From Piezodorus guildinii (lineage: Eukaryota; Arthropoda; Insecta; Hemiptera; Pentatomidae), in assembly GCA_023052935.1 (NCBI GenBank), contig CM041298.1, positions 112,087,977-112,151,976 of the forward strand: a stretch of 64,000 bases of DNA, written 5' to 3'. Position numbers and translations under genes: made by a program. The notes below the pieces were generated by a model that worked only from the letters and a program-made list of their open reading frames with translations, did not search any database and was not told the origin of the DNA. This document shows, in pieces, positions 10,142-21,015 of the stretch (the stretch's first letter is position 1; the number at the start of each line of letters is the position of its first letter).

Positions 10142-11102
10142 TAATATACAATAGTAAATTTCAATAAAAATATATTTAAAAAAATAGCGGAGATATATCA
10201 TTTTGAACTTAGACGTGATTGGACATTTTCCTTGAATATAAATTGACAGTGTTGCTGGTCTTTGATTAATTTATTGCTATAGATATAAGTTAATTTCCAA
10301 CACGGGTACATAAATTGTAATACAATAATATAATTATTCCATAAGAATAAATTAATGTGTAGTTATTTGCATTTTTCCATTAAAAAAAAAGTTGCTCGCT
10401 CCTTAACAGAAATCCCTAGTGACAGCTATTAAGAAATATTTACCATTCAATTTTTGATTAGGAAATCTTCGATAAGAACAACACTGAAGTGAGGTGGAGG
10501 GTTTCGAAAACGCTACATTTTTAGGGTGAAAATATGTTACACAAAAATCTGGTGCGGGCAACACACGACTTTCAGTTAACTCCATTTTTAAAATCAATGA
10601 AAGATTTTTAAAATACAGTTAGAGATAAAAATACGTGAAACTATTAAAGAATTAATTAAATTGAATTTATATAGAAACATGTGTTTCATTAAAAAATCTA
10701 TTATATTATTATCTAAAACAATCAGTTAGTTTTATCGACTTTTTATCACTCTCTATTAACTTTTAGAAACTTGTGTATGAGATAATATTTTTTCTAAAAT
10801 CTTTATCTTTCCAACGGTATATCATGCATGTATATTACTGCTCTTATGTTCAAAAACGAAAAATTGCATTAAAAAAATATTTTTTCTGTTTTCTCCTTTA
10901 GTTGGGTATCGAATTTATTCAATTTTTATATTTACCTGTTTTTTATCAACGTTAACAAGATAATATAGTTATTTTTATTGAATCTACAAAATTAAAGGTA
11001 CTTTAGAGGAAGAAAATTTAAAATATTGGTATTTAAGCCCTGTCAGACCAATTTAATCAGAATAAAACCTACATGATATTATAGCCCATAAAATTATACA
11101 TC

Positions 11103-11508
11103 AGTTATAGAATGAGACTTAACTTATAAATAATATACAGTAATTATTAATAACTTCCTTTTCTATACCTGAGGGTGTCACCCATAAACCTAGAAAGGAC
11201 AGACCAAGTACCGACAAAGAACACATACCTGTACTTAGGACCCAACCATCTGGAAGCACTTGCTTTGAGGTACCCATGCCGAATCCTTATTCCCTCTACA
11301 ATCCCTTGCTATATATACCCTTTGATCCTCAAAACTCATTACTCTAGTTGTAACATTTACTTGTGTCACACTCATAGAAGGAGACCTCGGAATGTACACT
11401 TGTAGTCACCCTAACTCCTCAGCACAGTTTATTGTATTCTGAATATATATTGTATTCTGATAATAAAAGCAGTATTTTAATATCTTCACTGTGTGTGATT
11501 CATTAACT
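11103..11508 (+). repeat. 5' LTR
   Basis: Starts AGTTATAGAATGAG and ends TTCATTAACT, giving the inverted termini AGTTA/TAACT. A TATA-like CTATATATACC lies near 11310 and a poly-A signal AATAAA at 11462-11467, in the order expected for a U3-R-U5 layout. The short ORF at 11175-11405 lies wholly in the LTR and recurs in the other LTR; it is probably fortuitous. Confidence 0.93.
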
Positions 11509-11526
11509 GGCGCCCGAGACAGGCAC
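11509..11526 (+). other. Primer binding site
   Basis: GGCGCCCGAGACAGGCAC follows the 5' LTR with no spacer; with the last LTR base it reads TGGCGCCCGA. This resembles retroviral sites complementary to the 3' end of a lysine tRNA, though the match after TGGCGCCCGA is imperfect. Confidence 0.8.
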
Positions 11527-11973
11527 TGCAAGCATCAAATTAGATTTTGAATGCCTTCGCAGTTTCCGAGAGGACGAAGATACTTCTGAAGAAGGATCTA
11601 CAAGAAGATAGACACCAAGTAAGAAGATCATCTCGCACCCTCCTTCAGTCAAGACAATACTCACCCGAGATGTCCTGCTGAACCTCACTGGACTTCACTG
11701 CTCAACAGGTATCCAGGAGGAATGTTAAGAACTAACGCAGTAAGATTTTTAAATTATTTATTTTATATGTTTGTTTATGTGCTGTTTAATTGTGATAACA
11801 TTTAAAATGTATGACATTTTATTAATACTAATATAAGCTGTATAAAAATCACATCAAATTTTTTTTTATATAATCAGATAATGATTGTTACTGAGCACAA
11901 TTTAAGTAAAATTTAAATTATAGTAGACATAAGTAAGATTTTAATATCTAAAAAAATAAAAAAAATAAAAAAT

Positions 11974-13065
11974 ATGGAATCGTTACTTTTTCGAAACTCA
12001 GACTTTGAGCATATGCCTATGTCGTACTTTGATGGTAAACCGCATACTTTGTTTAAATTCATAAATAACGTAAAAGAAATTAAAGACACTTTTTGTGCAG
12101 AAATTAATCCATTTAGAATCGTTAATAAATTCAGGATATGTAAGATGGCCAAATGTCACCTTTCTAAAACAGTCGCGGATAAAATTAAGTTTTATGATTT
12201 AAACAATATTGACGATTTGTTAAATATTCTAATACGTAAATTTAAAGATCATAACCCAACCGAGACAAATTTTAATAAACCTTTTCCACCCGAACATTTT
12301 TTGTCAAAAGACGCTGACGAACAGCCAAAAATAAAATCCGTAATTCCAAATAATAAATTTGAACAATTACCTAAAATTAACATTCAAGAAAAGAAAATAG
12401 ACTCTGAAACATTACCGCTAAAACAAGATAGAGACAAAACCGGGAAAACATTTAGTTTGGATCCAGAAATAAATAAGAGAGAAAATTCAAAGTGGGATAA
12501 TTTAAATAACATTGTGAACATCGAAAAAGAAAACTCAACAAAACAAAAATCACATCGGTCGAAAACGAAAAAGAAAAATGTCAAAATATCCAAAAAAATA
12601 AAAACATATTCTATACATCGTATTAAATTTACTAAAGGAAAAAAAAGGAATTCGAAAAAATATATCAAAAAAGTAAATCAATTTGGTGCTAAATCGAAAG
12701 TTAAATTAAACAAATTGTCAAATCAAAACTTTAAACATAACAAACAATCTATGTATGATGACAGGACAAGCCAGTCTAAGGAGCCTCCGGCTATCCATAA
12801 AGATAAATTAAAATTTAAAAATAATAAATCGCTCGACTATAATAATAAAATATCAACTTATAATGCGAGTTTACATAAACAGAATGTTATAATTAAAACG
12901 AAAGAGGTAATGAAACCCCCTCAATTAAATAAGAATTCCAGAAAAAAGGTTTCCTCAGGAAATATTCCCAAAATGGTAAAATCCATTAGAAAAGATTTAA
13001 TATATCTCTGGACGTTGAAGCCAGATGAAAATCTCAACAGTGATAGCGGTCCGAGATGTATGTAG
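11974..13065 (+). CDS. Gag-like, lysine-rich protein of LTR element
   Basis: An intact 363-aa ORF, the only one in the element. Residues 1-90 look like the start of an insect Ty3/gypsy-type Gag: a hydrophobic/aromatic stretch with MPMSYFDGKPHTLFKFINN (residues 14-32), then INPFRIVNKFRICKM and a DLNNIDDLLNILIRKF helix-like segment. Residues 150-345 are very rich in Lys, Asn and Ser (for example SKTKKKN and KKGKKRN-like runs), likely for nucleic acid binding. I see no CCHC zinc knuckle, no protease motif and no membrane segment. Its upkeep despite loss of pol suggests the protein still matters for packaging, but that is inference. The start is the first Met after about 460 bp of leader. Confidence 0.75.
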   Translation: MESLLFRNSDFEHMPMSYFDGKPHTLFKFINNVKEIKDTFCAEINPFRIVNKFRICKMAKCHLSKTVADKIKFYDLNNIDDLLNILIRKFKDHNPTETNFNKPFPPEHFLSKDADEQPKIKSVIPNNKFEQLPKINIQEKKIDSETLPLKQDRDKTGKTFSLDPEINKRENSKWDNLNNIVNIEKENSTKQKSHRSKTKKKNVKISKKIKTYSIHRIKFTKGKKRNSKKYIKKVNQFGAKSKVKLNKLSNQNFKHNKQSMYDDRTSQSKEPPAIHKDKLKFKNNKSLDYNNKISTYNASLHKQNVIIKTKEVMKPPQLNKNSRKKVSSGNIPKMVKSIRKDLIYLWTLKPDENLNSDSGPRCM

Positions 13066-13717
13066 TTTTAAAATTGATAGAAAAAAAAAAAAAAAAACAA
13101 GAAATAAAAATATTTATAATAGTGTATTGTTTATTATATTGATGGTTGCACTTAATGTTAATATTCATTGTCAATTGTTTACACTAATTTGAAATGTTAT
13201 TTTTAGAACTATATATAGGTAATAATAACTTTATAAGATAAATAGAAAAAAAAAAAAAAAAAAATGTTTATATAAAAATTGAGAAAACGTTTTATAGATT
13301 GTAATAAAAAACAACATAGTTCATGCTTTTGTTTAATTTAGTGTTATGGTTATGTTTTTAATTATTTATAGATAATAATGAGAAATTTTAGTTTTATATA
13401 ATTGTACTTATAAGTTTCAAGACTATTAACAATGTATAAATTTTTATAGGAATAATATAATGACGATTGGTAAAACTAATTAATTATTGTATGTAACATC
13501 AATTATTGTAATTAAGTTTTTTTTAAAAAGTTTTGATTGTATACATTTATATTCTTAAGAATTATTGTAAACTTTGGAAAAATGTCACTGTTCCCATTCC
13601 TGTAGAATCCTTTCCTACAATACACTTTCCTATCCAGAACCTCCGGCTGAAGGACTACTTTATTATAACAATATTAACTGACAAACTTAAACATTGCACT
13701 CAAGGGGCTTCGTGCTT

Positions 13718-13729
13718 AAGGGGGAGAGT
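13718..13729 (+). other. Polypurine tract
   Basis: AAGGGGGAGAGT lies immediately before the 3' LTR, the expected primer for plus-strand DNA synthesis. Between the ORF stop and this tract are about 650 bp of AT-rich non-coding sequence with two A-runs (13080-13096 and 13246-13264). Confidence 0.85.
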
Positions 13730-14135
13730 AGTTATAGAATGAGACTTAACTTATAAATAATATACAGTAATTATTAATAACTTCCTTTTCTATACCTGAG
13801 GGTGTCACCCATAAACCTAGAAAGGACAGACCAAGTACCGACAAAGAACACATACCTGTACTTAGGACCCAACCATCTAGAAGCATTTGCTTTGAGGTAT
13901 CCATGCCGAATCCTTATTCCCTCTACAATCCCTTGCTATATATACCCTTTGATCCTCAAAACTCATTACTCTAGTTGTAACATTTACTTGTGTCACACTC
14001 ATAGAAGGAGACCTCGGAATGTACACTTGTAGTCACCCTAACTCCTCAGCACAGTTTATTGTATTCTGAATATATATTGTATTCTGATAATAAAAGCAGT
14101 ATTTTAATATCTTCACTGTGTGTGATTCATTAACT
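13730..14135 (+). repeat. 3' LTR
   Basis: The same length as the 5' LTR (406 bp) and nearly identical; visible differences cluster at about 13878-13902 (CTAGAAGCATT and GTATCC against CTGGAAGCACT and GTACCC). Confidence 0.93.
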
Positions 14136-14962
14136 CATCGAAATAGCGAGTTTAATCAAACTCGTCGGAACCGTTTTCGAGAAAATCGAAAAAAGGTGCA
14201 AAATGCATGGTATAAAGTGCCTCTTCTGGTAAGCTCATTTTGATGAAAAATGTTTTGTCACGTCTCGGGCGTGTAATTGTCTTAAATATGAAATTTCAGT
14301 GTCATAGGACTTACCGTTTCCACCCGGGAGTTACCACACACACACACACACACACACCAGACCTTTTTGCGGGACTTGGTTATTTGGACTCAGGGGACCC
14401 TAAAACGTGTATTTCCGTTGAAAACTGGAATTCGAAAATTTTCACGATCGCAATACTTCCCCTTACTATATATAGTAAGTGAAAGTAATACAAAGTATAG
14501 ATCCCTATACAAAAGATATTTCCTTGTAAAAGAAAAAAAAAAAAAACCTATGATTTTTACGATCTCATTCTATCGTTCAAAAAGAAAAAAATCATCTTTC
14601 TTATTTTTGTATAAATATGGTTCTCCTATATCAAGGGAAGAATACTTTTGCAAAAAGGATAAAAAATACTTCCCTTAAAAATGCCAATATTTGGTCGAAG
14701 ATAGAATATAGCTGCTGTGTAAAGTGAGATATGAACACAAGTTGATTTGTAACTAGGTTTTCAAAAAGATACCAGTGAATAAACTTTGTAGATATATTTT
14801 CTAATGCTACCTAGGCTAGAGCTATGTTTATAGCTACTATTTCCATTTTATAACTTATTTTCTAGATCTGATTACCCATTAGATTTTCTAATAAAACGTT
14901 ATTATCTAAACATTATGTATCAACATAAGAAACCGAGAAAAAAAACAACGTAAAATTAAATT

Positions 14963-16368
14963 GAAAATCTTGTGCGGGCAAAATCGACTTTTACTTACCT
15001 CGACTGTTAAAATAAGTTTAAGGACTATTAAATAAACTTAAAGATGAAAAAAACTATAAGTTAATTTAATTGAAAAGTTTACATAATTTTTACTTTCACT
15101 TACCTATATATGAAATATATAGTAAGGGAAAGAGAAAATTTTCGAATTCGAGTTTTCAACGGAAACACATCTTAGGTTCTTCTGGGTCTAAATAACCAAG
15201 TCCCGCAAAAAGGTCTCTGTGTGTGTGGTAACTTCCGGGCGAAAACTAAAGGTGCTGTGAAACTGAAATTTCATATTTAAGACAACTATACGCCAGAGAT
15301 GTTACAAAAACTTTTTCATCAAAATTGGCTTATCAGAAGAGCCACTTTTTCCATGCATTTTGCACCTTTTTTCGATTTTCTCAAAAACAGTTCCGAAGAT
15401 TTTGTTTAAACTAGCTATAGTATTTCCAAGTCAAATGTAACCTTTTCCAAGTCAAATGTAACCCTTTCTATTTCAAATGTAACCCTTTCCAAGTCAAATG
15501 TAACCATTTCCATTTCAAATGTCACCTTATCCATTTCAAATGTTACCTTTTCCAAGTCAAATGTCACCTTTTCTTCACTTCTAGCCTTAAATATTCCGTT
15601 TTATTTATTGAAAAATAATTAGTTTAATTAAAATTATTTAAGACAACTATACGCCAGAGATGTTACAAAAACTTTTTCATCAAAATTGGCTTATCAGATG
15701 AGCCAATTTATACCATGCATATAGCACTTTTTTTATGATTTTCTCAAAAATGGTTACGACGATTTTGTTTAAACTCGGTATATCGATGCGAAATTTAATG
15801 TAAGTTTCATTCTGATTGAAATAGTCTGACAGGGCTTAAATGCCGATATTTAATTTTGTAGATTCGAAAAAACTAACCATATCGTATTATTAGCATTGCT
15901 AAAAAACAGGTAAAAATGTAAGTTGAACGAATTCGATATTCAAAAAAACGAGAAAACTGCAAAAATATTTATTTAATGCAAATTATTTGTTTTTGAACTT
16001 GTTGTTAGCATTGATATAAAACAGGTACATAGACAAGGTGAAGAAATTCGAAAACCAACAGAAGGAGAAAAGAACAAAATATCATTTAGGTAACTTATTT
16101 CTTCGAACATAACTATAGTAATATAATACCGTCAGAAACCTAAAATTTTGTTTTTAAATTATGATCTTTACGAATTAAGGTAATGGCGAGTAATGAACAG
16201 ACAATAAAACTATCTGATTGTTGTAGATAATAATATAATAGATTATTTAATAAAACGTGTGTTTCTATCGATACTTAACGTAATTCTTTGCCCTTTTTTT
16301 CAACTCTAACTTTATTTAATAGTTCTTAATTGATTTTAACAACGGAAGTAAGTTAAAATCGTGTTATA
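14963..16368 (+). repeat. Family A copy with an extra inverted 3'-end segment
   Basis: 14963-15089 is a reversed family A 3' end (AATCTTGTGCGGGCAAAATC, TTTTACTTACCTCGAC). It joins directly to a forward copy starting with the hairpin at 15091. The forward copy runs through TCCCGCAAAAAGGTCTCTGT, a minisatellite (15421-15575), a repeated block, and a decayed 3' end GGAAGTAAGTTAAAATCGTGTTATAA. Read as one unit, the element has true terminal inverted repeats of about 100 bp. Confidence 0.75.
15421..15575 (+). repeat. 21-bp minisatellite
   Basis: About seven or eight tandem units of the type TTTCCAAGTCAAATGTAACC, some with CATTTCAAATGTCACC. It lies inside family A and is bracketed by two copies of a block starting TTTAAGACAACTATACGCC (15280 and 15642), so the array arose together with a local duplication. 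Confidence 0.9.
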
Positions 16369-16639
16369 ATATACAAAAGCTAATTTAGTTGTTTACTCCT
16401 TTAAATAGAGCATCTTAGTCACTCATTATCTTTTTTCTTTTCTTTTTTTTCAATTTTTTCAGAAGCGCTCGATTCGACGTAGGTTGTTCGGAATCAGTGA
16501 TAATACTGCCAAGACGTCAGTTGAGAGACCAAACAGATGCAACCACTTAAAGTGTTTGATAAATTAGCATTAAGAACCAGGAACTTGACATAAATCTCTC
16601 CGATAACAACAACACACTAATACCGATTTCAGACAAAAA

Positions 16640-17240
16640 TAAAAACGCAGTAAATTGTTACGAAATGGTTTATTATTTCCAAATAACAATAATAATAATA
16701 ATAATAATAATAGGGTATAACTGTTTATATACATTTATATATTATTTTTTTGCTCGATGTCCTGGATACCATGACAATAGAATACGATTTATGCCCGAAT
16801 TAAATAATGTGAGTATTGATGACTTTTATGAAATTCTTGCGAAACCCCACGTAATAGACATGAAATTATTATTTATTTTTGTCACAGAAAATCTTAAAAT
16901 AAGATTTCAACATCTTTCCTCTCAGAATGTTAATCACTCTTAAGTGTTTCGGGATTTGTTTGTAATTTGTAGGAATTTAGTATTTACTTTAGTACTATTA
17001 TATTTTTACATTATTTATTGATATTCTTATATTTAATTTGTTATTGTATATGTTGGAGGAAATTAATCATAAAGATAGCAGCACCTTTATGCTTATTGCT
17101 GTGTTTTGTTGTTTTTGTTTTAAATATTTATTGGAATTGTAATTAATAATGTATACTTGCTGGTGATAAATTTATTAATTGTGCTGTGCCAGCCAGCTCT
17201 ATTAGTATGGGGTTTGCCCTAAAAACAAATAAATAAAGTT
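16640..17240 (+). pseudogene. LINE 3' end with partial zinc-finger tail
   Basis: The frame from 16665 first crosses an AAT microsatellite (about 16687-16713), then reads ARCPGYHDNRIRFMPELNN, resembling the last Cys of a LINE C-terminal CCHC finger and the residues after it. It stops at 16941. The 3' UTR (TTATTGTATATGTTGGAGGA, then GGGTTTGCCCTAAAAACAAA and TAAATAAA) resembles the UTR at 47010-47060. No RT domain remains. Confidence 0.55.
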
Positions 17241-17269
17241 ATTAACTGTTTATATACCTGCTAATCTTT

Positions 17270-17657
17270 TCGAATTTTTGTCAATCTTCAATAATAATCG
17301 AGTTTTAGTGGAATTAAATCTATTATAATTTGTGACTCGAATATATATATATTATATATATATCAATTTTTTTTTCTCTATTTATCGCACGTTACGGATT
17401 CTTAAGATTCTAATCTTCCAAAATAACCGAGTTATGAACGTATTTATGGGTAAAATTTTTTTTTTTTTCTCTTTTCAATAATCAAGGTTTTAAGACTAAA
17501 AAACGCCAAAATCTTCGAAAATAACGGAGTTAGAAGCGTGTGTTATATATATATATATATATAAGTGCTTTTACTTATTCTAAAACTCTACTTCTATATT
17601 TCCCAAAATAACTGAGTTATGGGCGTATTTATAGGTAACCATTATTTTTTTCTCTTT
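17270..17657 (-). repeat. Family B, about three units, abutting family A
   Basis: Units in reverse orientation: AATAACCGAGTTATGAACGTATTTATGGGTAAAATTT, then AATAACGGAGTTAGAAGCGTG, then AATAACTGAGTTATGGGCGTATTTATAGGTAA. Unit length is about 115-120 bp. A TA run at 17541-17562 interrupts one unit. Confidence 0.7.
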
Positions 17658-17794
17658 TTACTTTCACTTACTTATATATGAAATATATAGTAAGGAAAGT
17701 ATTGCGATTGTGAAAAATTCAAATTCCAGTTTTCAACGGAAATACACGTCTTAGGATCCCCTGAGTCTAAAGGACCGAGTCCCGCAAAAAGCTC

Positions 17795-17834
<40 letters not shown>

Positions 17835-18115
17835 GTCCAGCGAGAAAACCAAAAGTCCTATAAAACTGAAACTACATATTTAAGATGACTATTCGCCCGA
17901 GATGTTACAGCAACTTTTTCATGAAAATCAGCTAAGTAGAAGAGCACCTAACGATTTTGTTTAAACTCGCTATATCGAAGTAATGGGTTTCATATAATGT
18001 AGTTTCATTTAATGGGTTTCATTTAATGGGGTTTCATATAATGTAGGTTTCTTTCTTATTGAAATAGTCTGACAGGGCTTAAATGCCTATATTTCAGATT
18101 TTCTTCCTCTATTAT
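17658..18115 (+). repeat. Family A, 5' half
   Basis: Starts with the hairpin TACTTTCACTTACTTATATA...AGTAAGGAAAGTA, has a GT tract at 17797-17832, and stops after TTAAATGCCTATATTTCAGATTTTCTTCCTC. A small tandem expansion of GGGTTTCATATAATG lies at about 17985-18045. Confidence 0.85.
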
Positions 18116-18664
18116 TTTAATAATTTCAAAATCGTTCAAGCCGTTCACTCGTGATGCCATGTCCAAGGGAAAAAGAGATTCACCGATAACTTGGTTATTT
18201 TTAAATATAGAGAATTTTTGCAATTTAATTTTAATAAATAAATTAATATAAAAAATTATTTGTTGTTTTTAGTTGGAAAGAGAATTAAATTTTCTACGAA
18301 ACAATGAAGGAATTATTGAAATCGGTTTAGAAATATAAGGATATAGCGTTTTGATATTATCCCCCATTTTCCTTTTATTGATTTATTGATTTTAATATTA
18401 ATAAACATCTATATAAACCTTTATACCAAAATATAGTCATTTGGGAATAATAAAACCATTGTGTAGAACTTCGCAGCGCTTATCTCTATTCTTTCCTGAA
18501 TATAAATCTGTGAACAAAACATTTTCCTGGATAATACTTTTAGTTTTGCGGCTGTAAACATTTCTTCGGAAGATATCTCTAATTTTTCAATAAAGCTGAA
18601 AATAATGCTTGTGATTTTTTTTTCGTTTTTTTCTTTATTAAATATTCCTAATATTAATTGTAAC

Positions 18665-18716
18665 AATCGAGACAGGTGAAAGTTATGTGTTGCCCGCACC
18701 CGATTTTTTCTAAATA
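18665..18716 (+). repeat. Family A 3' terminus only
   Basis: AGGTGAAAGTTATGTGTTGCCCGCACCCGATTTTTT is the right end of a family A copy. The preceding sequence (18116-18664) is AT-rich and no longer recognisable. The minus-strand ORF 18421-18699 runs into this repeat and is not credible. Confidence 0.75.
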
Positions 18717-18770
18717 AAACTTCGAATAGTTCTTACAATTTCCCAGTGTTGTTCCCTAAGGATATATCAG

Positions 18771-19161
18771 AATTGAGGCGTTGATTTCCAAAAGGTACTA
18801 TATCCATTCTAGGAAATTTTACAGGAAGCGCGAAAATCTCTCATTACTATATTATTAAACTAGCTAATTTGGGTCTTTTTGCCTTAAAATTTAGAATTAT
18901 TTTTTTACTATAATAATAACATCATATTAAAGTTATGAAATGAATTTTATTAGAATGATTTGGAACGAAAATAAATGCGTGATTAGTACTTTTAGAAAAT
19001 GACCGCATTTCTAAATCGCGTTTTTTAAGGACTTGAGAATTCATTAGATAACACCAAATAGAATATTTAGATAGAACTAAATGATGAGAATACAATTATG
19101 TAAAAAAATCAATTTCTTAAAAAATGTCCTTTAGTACCTTTTGGAAATCAACGTCTCAATT
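18771..19161. mobile_element. 391-bp MITE with 30-bp inverted ends
   Basis: The ends 18771-18800 and 19132-19161 are complementary at 29 of 30 positions (AATTGAG-CGTTGATTTCCAAAAGGTACTA arrangement). The interior is AT-rich without an ORF. No clear target duplication flanks it, so the superfamily is open. Confidence 0.8.
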
Positions 19162-19398
19162 GTAGGAAACGAACTGCCTCATCACATTCGAGAGTTTTAG
19201 AGGTTTTCTTGTTCTTCTGTTGGTTTTTTTCTTTTTCTACCGCCCTTAGAGATCAGGGGCATTTATTTCCAATTTTATCAGTAACTTCCCCTTCAAAACT
19301 TTTGTTAAATTTTTCCATATTTTTTTTTTTTCATTTAATGTATTTATTGAAAACTTAATTAAATCACAAGGTTCGTCTATTTTACTTAATGTTTAATC

Positions 19399-20007
19399 AA
19401 AAAAATCTGGTGCGGGCATCATACGAATTTCACTTACCTTCGTTTTAAAAATCGATTAAAGACTTTTCAAATAAAGTTAGAGATGAAAATTAGTGAAACT
19501 ATTAAAGAAATAATTAAATTGAATTTCTATAGAAACACGTGTTTAATTAAAAAAATGAATTATATTATCATCTAAAATAATCAGTTAGTTTTATCGGCTT
19601 TTTATCACTCTTTTATTAGCTTTTACAAGCTTGTGTCTTATATAATATTTTTTTCTAAAATCTTTAGCTTTCCAACGGTATATTACACGTGTATATTACT
19701 GTTTTTATTTTCAAAAACAAAAAAAAATGCATTAAAAAAATATTATTTCAGTTTTTTCCTTGAGTTGGGTATCGAATTCATTAAATTTATATTTTGTGTT
19801 TTTTATCGATCGTAACATAATGATACAGTTATTTTTATAGAATCTACAAAATTAAAGGTACTTTAGAGGAATAAAATTAAAATATCGGCATTTAAGCCCT
19901 GTCAGACTATTAAGTTGAAACCTACAGGATATTAAAGCCCATTAAAATTTTACATCGATATAGCAAGTTTAATCAAAATCGTCGGAACCGTTTTTGAGAA
20001 AATCTAG
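19399..20007 (-). repeat. Family A, 3' part
   Basis: Starts AAATCTGGTGCGGGCATCAT, runs through TTTAGCTTTCCAACGGTATA, TTGAGTTGGGTATCGAATTC and TTTAAGCCCTGTCAGACTA, and stops after CGGAACCGTTTTTGAGAAAA. It lacks the microsatellite and hairpin part; a SINE-1 tail follows directly. Confidence 0.85.
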
Positions 20008-20047
20008 AGTTGTTCGTTTGTTCATTTAACGTCATTTTAGAATAGAA

Positions 20048-21015
20048 AAAAAAAATTATTCTGGGACGGGGTCTCTGAAGAACAATTGATATGTACAATT
20101 AAGATATACGATGTGTCTGGCCAAAAGACCAAAGGATTATAATTAATTTTTATTTACAATGATATCAGAAAAAAAAATGGATTAAATTATATAAAAGAGT
20201 AAATAAAAATAAAAGAGTAATATACACAACATCTTATAGATTATAGTGTTGAATAAAACAAAACATTGAAACTGGTTCATAATAACTGATTCATTAAGTA
20301 AGTTTAATATAAACAATAAACAATAAATTTGCTTTATGAATTGATATTTGATTTGAAATATCAGGCTTGTTGAGCGTCTGATTAGGATGACAGTAGGTAC
20401 TGGAACAGCTGGGACTTAAATGATGGTAGGGATGAAGAATGGCGGATATGAGTAGGTAGGGAATTCCAGAGAGTAGTAGAGCGGACAGGATTAGATTAGA
20501 TTAGATTAGATTTTTATTGTCTTAGGGCCTGAGGCCCTTTCTTACAGACAAAGTAATAATTTTTACAATAATTAATGTGCCAAAAAAAAAAAGAAAAAAA
20601 AAAAGACAGTTTTAAACAATACATATATAACCCTTTTTTCTTTTTTTTTTTCTTTTTAAATAAACATAAAACAGTAAATATTTTAAACTATACAAAAAGA
20701 AAATATTAATAATAATAAACAAAATTTATGTAGACTATTTAAATAAAATTATTTAAAAAATAAAATAAAATAAATATTAATGATAATAATAACTAACACT
20801 GAGGAAAGATTAAGGAAAAACAATGACAGGAAAGGAATGATCAAAAACTTTTGTTCTACGGATAGCAATATAAAGGTCAGAATAGCGTGATCTTGATTCG
20901 AGGGAGTGGATTGACGATTTAAATTGCAGAATACTGTGGATATAGGTAGGTAGCTGGGAGTGGATGGTTTGGTAAAGGTATGATCCCAGGAAATATTGTC
21001 TGCGGATAGAGGGAA
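20048..21015 (-). pseudogene. LINE 3' end, C-terminal LWNSLP region
   Basis: On the minus strand the sequence at about 21005-20832 reads SLESRSRYSDLYIAIRRTK and then, after removal of a nested insertion (20491-20824), STTLWNSLPTHIRHSSSLP near 20480-20400. This 'RR...F......LWNSLP' ending is typical of CR1/Jockey-superfamily LINE ORF2 C-termini. It is followed by a stop and an AT-rich 3' UTR down to about 20048. The same C-terminus occurs at 42370-42625. It lies inside a SINE-1. Confidence 0.75.
20491..20824 (-). mobile_element. Nested LINE 3' end with TTAGA-repeat tail
   Basis: The insertion splits the LWNSLP-type LINE: GACAGGA flanks both sides (20484-20490 and 20825-20831), and the host LINE is collinear with 42380-42530 once it is removed. 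On the minus strand it ends with repeats of AATCT, a 3' tail made by target-primed reverse transcription. It contains TTGTCTTAGGGCCTGAGGCCC near the tail and otherwise AT-rich sequence. Confidence 0.8.

Larger units (their letters stand above)
11103..14135 (+). mobile_element. Complete gag-only LTR retrotransposon (errantivirus-like termini)
   Basis: A 3,033-bp element flanked by the 4-bp duplication CATC (11099-11102 and 14136-14139). It has two 406-bp LTRs, a primer binding site, a polypurine tract and a single 363-codon ORF. No protease, RT, RNase H, integrase or envelope frame is present in the 2.2-kb interior, so it must depend on enzymes from a relative. AGTTA...TAACT LTR termini and 4-bp TSDs are known from Ty3/gypsy errantivirus-type elements of insects; that placement is inference because no pol is available. 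The LTRs differ at only about three positions by eye, so insertion is recent. Confidence 0.92.
10543..14488 (-). repeat. Family A copy split by an LTR retrotransposon
   Basis: The reverse copy begins AAATCTGGTGCGGGCAACAC and ACGACTTTCAGTTAACTCC at 10543 and ends with CGATCGCAATACTTCCCC and TATATATAGTAAGTGAAAGT near 14488. The LTR element at 11103-14135 interrupts it inside the TTTTACATCGATATAGCGAG block, duplicating CATC. Minus the insertion it is about 0.9 kb. A short CA run (14335-14358) marks the usual microsatellite position. Confidence 0.9.

Noticed and set aside
11175..11405. 76-codon ORF in the LTR, also at 13802-14032
   Set aside because: It lies wholly within U3/R sequence, duplicated only because the LTR is, and resembles no protein; probably fortuitous.
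12384..12668. Minus-strand 94-codon Phe-rich ORF
   Set aside because: It is the antisense of the lysine-rich Gag-like frame (AAA codons read as TTT).
14367..14678. 103-codon ORF
   Set aside because: It begins inside a family A hairpin end and runs through A-rich low-complexity sequence with no recognisable feature.
15421..15575. CRISPR array
   Set aside because: Units are contiguous about 21-bp tandem repeats without unique spacers, in a eukaryotic transposon.
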